DNA of 34,977 nt from Euplotes cf. woodruffi 2 WChen-2021 (lineage: Eukaryota > Ciliophora > Spirotrichea > Euplotida > Euplotidae), in assembly GCA_021441665.1 (NCBI GenBank), contig JAGYYN010023101.1, forward strand, positions 1 to 34,977, written 5' to 3'. The position numbers and the translations under genes were made by a program. Below, piece after piece: positions 31,480 to 34,977 of this stretch (positions within the stretch are counted from its first letter, which is position 1; every line of letters begins with the position of its first letter). A model generated the notes under the pieces. It did not search any database, was not told where the DNA came from, and was given only the letters and a program-made list of their open reading frames with translations.

Positions 31480-33112
31480 TTACGAGACAGTCATGTTAAG
31501 TCCTCCGTATACAGTTGCAGTTTTGACTCTTTCTTTGAGTTTATCTGACTTCTGCGCTTTCTCCTTCAACTTCTCGATCAACTGCTTTTTATAATCGTTT
31601 TTGATTGCTTTCTCTCTTTGCATGTTGAAGCTGTGGTTTTCCTTTTTCAGCTTGCTGATCTCCTGTCGCTGCATCAGCTCTTGCTCGATTGCTTTTCTTT
31701 TTTGCTTCACCACTGAGTCTTTTTCTTTGTATTTCTGCACGAGGTACTTGTTGCGGTCCGCGAATTCTCGATTTATCGCCTGCATGTGAGTCTGTGCTTT
31801 GAGCTTGTCGATTTTCAATTTCTCAACGATTGCTTTATTTAGTTCGCTTGATCTCCTCTTCTCTTTTCTTAATGCATTTGATCTTCTTTTTGAATTTTTC
31901 AGCCAGTTCGGTGTAGTCTTTATCCTCCTCGGTGTCTTTGTTCTTCGTGACGTCAAGACGGCTCATTACTGTCTTGATGTGGTCCTCCGCGCGCTGAGAG
32001 ACTTGCAGCAAGCATTTGGTTTTATTGTCAGTGTGGTACTTCATCTTCCTGTCAAAGTCCTCAAGTCTTCGCTCGACTTCATCGTCATCTTCCTTTTTCC
32101 GCGTCATCGAGAGGTTTTTGATCTCGAAGTAGTGCTTTTGGTCGTTTTCGTAGATCAATTTATCACGTCTTTTCCGTTCTAGTCTTCGTCTGTGGAGAGT
32201 TGTAGCTCGCTTCCTCTCACTTTCGATGAATTTTTTCTGTTGTTCTTTCTCGTACTCCTTGCGGCTTTGTTCTGCTTTTTTATTTGCTTTTTCGAGTTTT
32301 TGGTTCCATTTACTTCATATTAATGATTTCTTTGACCGTCTTTTCTTTGATTACCTTTTCTGCGGACTTCAGCTTGTCCATTTCTTTCTAAATAATTTGC
32401 TGTTTTTACAAACTCAAGAATAAAACTCGAATTGTTAAATTTGGTTTTTGAAGGAAAGTTTGATAGATACCTTTTTGTATTTCTCAAGCTTCTCTTCGTG
32501 GTCGTGTTGCACTTTGATCTTGTTCTGGATCACCTTCTCCCACTTTTCTTTTTCAAATATTTCTTTTGCAGCCTTTCTCTTGCTTTTGTTCTCCTCTTCC
32601 AACGGCTGTCTGAGGGGAATATCTGGCTTTGTGGTTAGGAATGGCGACCCGGGACTTATGAGTTTAGCTCGTTGGATTTCACTATATCAATATTAAGCTT
32701 GTTGGCAATTTAGTAGTTGACGAAGGAACTCGTACCTCCTCAGGAACAGTTTTGTAATGCCTGATTGTCCACTTCACTTAATGTACTCTTCAACTTCATC
32801 GATAAGTGCTTTGCGCTTTTCTTCGTAGTGGAAGTACCGAATGTCTGATATTGTCGGGCTTGCTAACGAGTCTTTAAAAGACTCCTTTGTTTTACTACAG
32901 TTAAGTATTACTCAATCGAATTTTCCAAACTGTAAATATTTACTAGTAAATTCTTAAAAATACAAATTTATCGAGGATGAATTAAAAATTTACGGGATCA
33001 GCATGCTCGGGTCAATATGCAAGATCTTTCACGCGTTGATCGCTTCATCAGTAAGTTTGTCATTCTTGACAAATATCTTGCTGTGTTTTTTAGATTGCTT
33101 ATTTGTATTCAT
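31480..33112 (-). CDS. Charged coiled-coil protein with two +1 shifts
   Basis: ATG at 33112 (MNTNKQSKKHSKIFVKN), introns 32943-32993, 32682-32735 and 32388-32470, TAA at 31480-31482; with two skipped bases exactly 481 codons. The shifts are AAG-TAA (32310-32315) and AAA-TAA (31835-31840). In both cases the sequence stays Lys/Glu coiled coil on either side, so no other reading explains it. The N-terminal 110 residues look globular (DIRYFHYEEKRKALIDEVEE), followed by a proline-containing motif (LISPGSPFLTT) and about 300 residues of heptad coiled coil. This layout is common in ciliary and basal-body proteins; that is a guess from architecture. Confidence 0.85.
31835..31840 (-). promoter_or_regulatory. 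+1 ribosomal frameshift site AAA-TAA
   Basis: Minus-strand AAA-TAA-A joins two long coiled-coil frames (ending EEEIKRTK and continuing KAIVEKLKIDKL). This is the canonical Euplotes slippery site. Confidence 0.85.
32310..32315 (-). promoter_or_regulatory. +1 ribosomal frameshift site AAG-TAA
   Basis: Joins VKEIINMK to KWNQKLEKANKK in the same coiled-coil gene. Both sides are open for long distances. Confidence 0.75.
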
Positions 33113-33821
33113 CTTGAAACAATAAAATTATTTAACCTCAACGGAATAATAAAATAGACCACTGAGTTTATTATAAAAAAGTAACAATTTTTTACTATTT
33201 AAAAATTTCTGTTTACCATTCCAAATTCGAGTTTTGATAGAGTTTATTGTATTAATAATCATTACCGTCGACTATATAAAATTTAGATTTAAACCCCACA
33301 AATTCAAATATCGTAAATAATTTTATTAAAACACGCTCGCTTTCTTCAGTATCTTAAATAATTTTTAGGTGATTAAAAACAGCTCTCTCAATCCACCCGT
33401 TTTCGCATCATAAGCAAATAATTATTTTTTATTTTATTAATATTAAAATTTAAATAGAGCCAGAAATTATTTTTATATTTGTAAATAAAAAAAAATATAA
33501 ATACTCGATTTGGTGTGGTTACAGAATTTTATATTTTTATATATTTTAATTATTTTATTATAAATAAAAAATTTGAGTTTTAAGAGAAAATATTTACGCT
33601 TTTTTGGAAGTTAATTTTGATGAAATAATAGTGGAGATTGAAAGGAGAGGTTATGATCATTTTTAAATGATAATGGTGAATTTTAGAGGTCTTCTATTTT
33701 TGGTTGAACCAATATTTAAACAGTAATTCTCTGGGAACGGTAGTTAATTGGATTAGATTTAGTACTAGATGTTAACTGTTATCCTCTTGTTATTAATAAT
33801 TAATACTTCAAGTAAATAAAT
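33113..33821. other. AT-rich spacer between divergent genes
   Basis: About 700 bases between the start of the coiled-coil gene (-) and the kinase (+). It is A/T-rich with a moderately G-rich stretch on the + strand at about 33600-33720, directly before the kinase. No motif beyond that is seen. Confidence 0.55.
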
Positions 33822-34977
33822 ATGACAGTCATCGGAAATTACAAACTCATAAAAACTATAGGCAGCGGAGCGTTTTCAAAGTAAGTTGCAACTTCCTTGC
33901 TTTTCAGTTATTTCCACAACACCTAAAAACGTGTTTTTTATTGATATAAATAATTATTTTGGGTAAAAAATTTTCGAATCAGACTAATTTTGCAAAAATA
34001 GAGTGATGCTAGCTGAAAATATCGACTCAGGCGAAAAATGCGCTTTAAAAATAATGAAAAACGGGAAAGGAAAAGACTACGAGCATATCCAACACATGCT
34101 CAATGCAGAGGTGTCCTACCTAAAAGAACTAAACCACGACAACATCCTTAAAGTAATCAATTACTCAAATAAAGAAGTTTTCATCAATTCTCGCAAGAGT
34201 GAAATTGATGTAAGCTACATCGCAATTGAATATGCAGAAAACGGTGAATTCTTCGATTACATCGCTGATGGCGAGAAGTTCAGTGAGAAGACTGCGAGAT
34301 ATTACTTCCATCAGCTCATCGACGCGCTTGACCACGTTCACAGCTCAGGAATTGCTCACCGAGATATCAAGCCTGAAAATATACTGCTCGACTCAAACTT
34401 CAATCTGAAATTAGGCGACTTTGGCTTCTGAACGAAGGATACAGTATCGAAGTCGAAGAGAGGAACCCTCGGATACATGGCTCCTGAGATCCTGAAAGGA
34501 TGCAAGTACGATCCGAAGAAAAGCGACCTGTTTTCTGCTGCAGTCATCCTCTTCATTATGGTCACCCAGCACTGTCCTTTCGTCAGAGCTGAAGCGAACG
34601 ATCGGTACTATAAGAAAATTCTTAAAAACGAAATTGAAGAATTTTGGAATCTTCATTCAGAATGCGAAGGGTATTCAGAAGAGTTTAGAGACTTATTTTG
34701 CAAAATGATTGCCGTCATTCCAGACCATAGGCTAACAATTGAAGATATCAAGAACCACGAGTGGTACAAAGGACCAGTCCCACTTGCCACTGATATCCAA
34801 TTCGAATTCTTACTGCGAAGAAAAGCTCTCCTTTCAAGCAATGATAAGCTTTGAACGACTGATAAAAAGAAAGAAGAAAACAACGAATTTATCGCCGGAA
34901 ATGGCAAATCATCAAATAATATCAAGTCTGATTCTTCATCCAGCTCAGATAGTGAATCTAGCTCTGAAGAAGAGCAT
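33822..34977 (+). CDS. Ser/Thr protein kinase, CAMK-like; 3' end outside window
   Basis: ATG at 33822, a 121-nt intron (33881-34001), frame open to the end of the window. Kinase landmarks in order: glycine loop TIGSGAFSKV, lysine in CALKIM, helix-C Glu (LNAEVSYL), HRDIKPENILLD, DFGFCTKD, GTLGYMAPEIL and the DLFSAAVILFIM segment. The residue after DFGF is encoded by TGA (34431-34433) and read as Cys. The HRD Asp, DFG Asp, VAIK-like Lys and helix-C Glu are all present, so it should be active. After the kinase domain comes an acidic, Ser-rich tail (SDSSSSSDSESSSEEE) running off the end. The exact subfamily is not clear. Confidence 0.9.

Noticed and set aside
31601-32696. Several hydrophobic + strand ORFs
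   Set aside because: Antisense of Lys/Glu coiled coil always gives F/L/S-rich frames; the minus strand is the gene.
1-34977. TGA = Trp (Blepharisma-like code)
   Set aside because: Trp at RING, NZF and C2H2 ligand positions would destroy three separate fingers, whereas Cys completes them; DFGF is followed by TGA in the kinase, where Cys is plausible and Trp is not.
1-34977. Transposons, Tec elements, retroelements or virus-like elements
   Set aside because: No transposase, polymerase or capsid frame, no long terminal repeats and no long inverted repeats were seen.

Overview
The window is nuclear DNA from a ciliate of the genus Euplotes, or a very close euplotid. Two independent signs in the sequence show this. 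First, TGA is read as cysteine: in-frame TGA falls on zinc-ligand positions of a RING-H2 finger (5618-5620, 5588-5590, 5546-5548), an NZF/RanBP2 finger (9034-9036) and a C2H2 finger (22619-22621), and TAA/TAG are the stops. Second, many reading frames run into AAA-TAA, AAA-TAG or AAG-TAR and continue in the +1 frame, which is the known Euplotes programmed frameshift. Introns are GT-AG, often 16-100 nt. There are no C4A4/G4T4 telomere repeats, and at least 16 genes lie on one stretch. Because Euplotes somatic chromosomes usually carry one or two genes, I infer a germline (micronuclear) contig.

Layout. 1-2423: end of a coiled-coil protein gene, then a small basic RS/KH-rich protein. 2424-5419: AT-rich spacer. 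5420-6792 (-): membrane-anchored RING-H2 protein. 7335-8555 (+): coiled-coil protein. 8870-9114 (+): 51-residue NZF-finger protein. 9207-9626: C-rich non-coding block. 9701-16356 (-): a cluster of fast-evolving genes, including one with at least six +1 shift sites and a DUSP-domain protein with four. 16546-19021 (+): a long basic protein with two shift sites. 19363-22789 (-): two unknown proteins and a C2H2/AT-hook protein whose zinc finger is completed only after a frameshift. 23063-24433 (-): leucine-rich-repeat-like protein. 24630-26142 (+): protein with a C-terminal MTA/MIER-type SANT domain. 26807-28563 (-): NADAR-FHA-RRM-RS fusion. 28712-30415 (-): TMEM181 family membrane protein. 31480-33112 (-): coiled-coil protein with two shift sites. 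33822-end (+): protein kinase.

The genes do not form one pathway. A theme of nuclear regulation is visible (NADAR-FHA-RRM-RS, SANT, C2H2/AT-hook, RS-rich protein) next to ubiquitin-related genes (RING-H2, DUSP, NZF). Long spacers carry strand-asymmetric G-rich or C-rich blocks that may mark ends of somatic chromosomes. Splice sites and frameshift sites were read by eye. Phase sums were checked for most multi-exon genes and come out in frame, but all models need transcript support.
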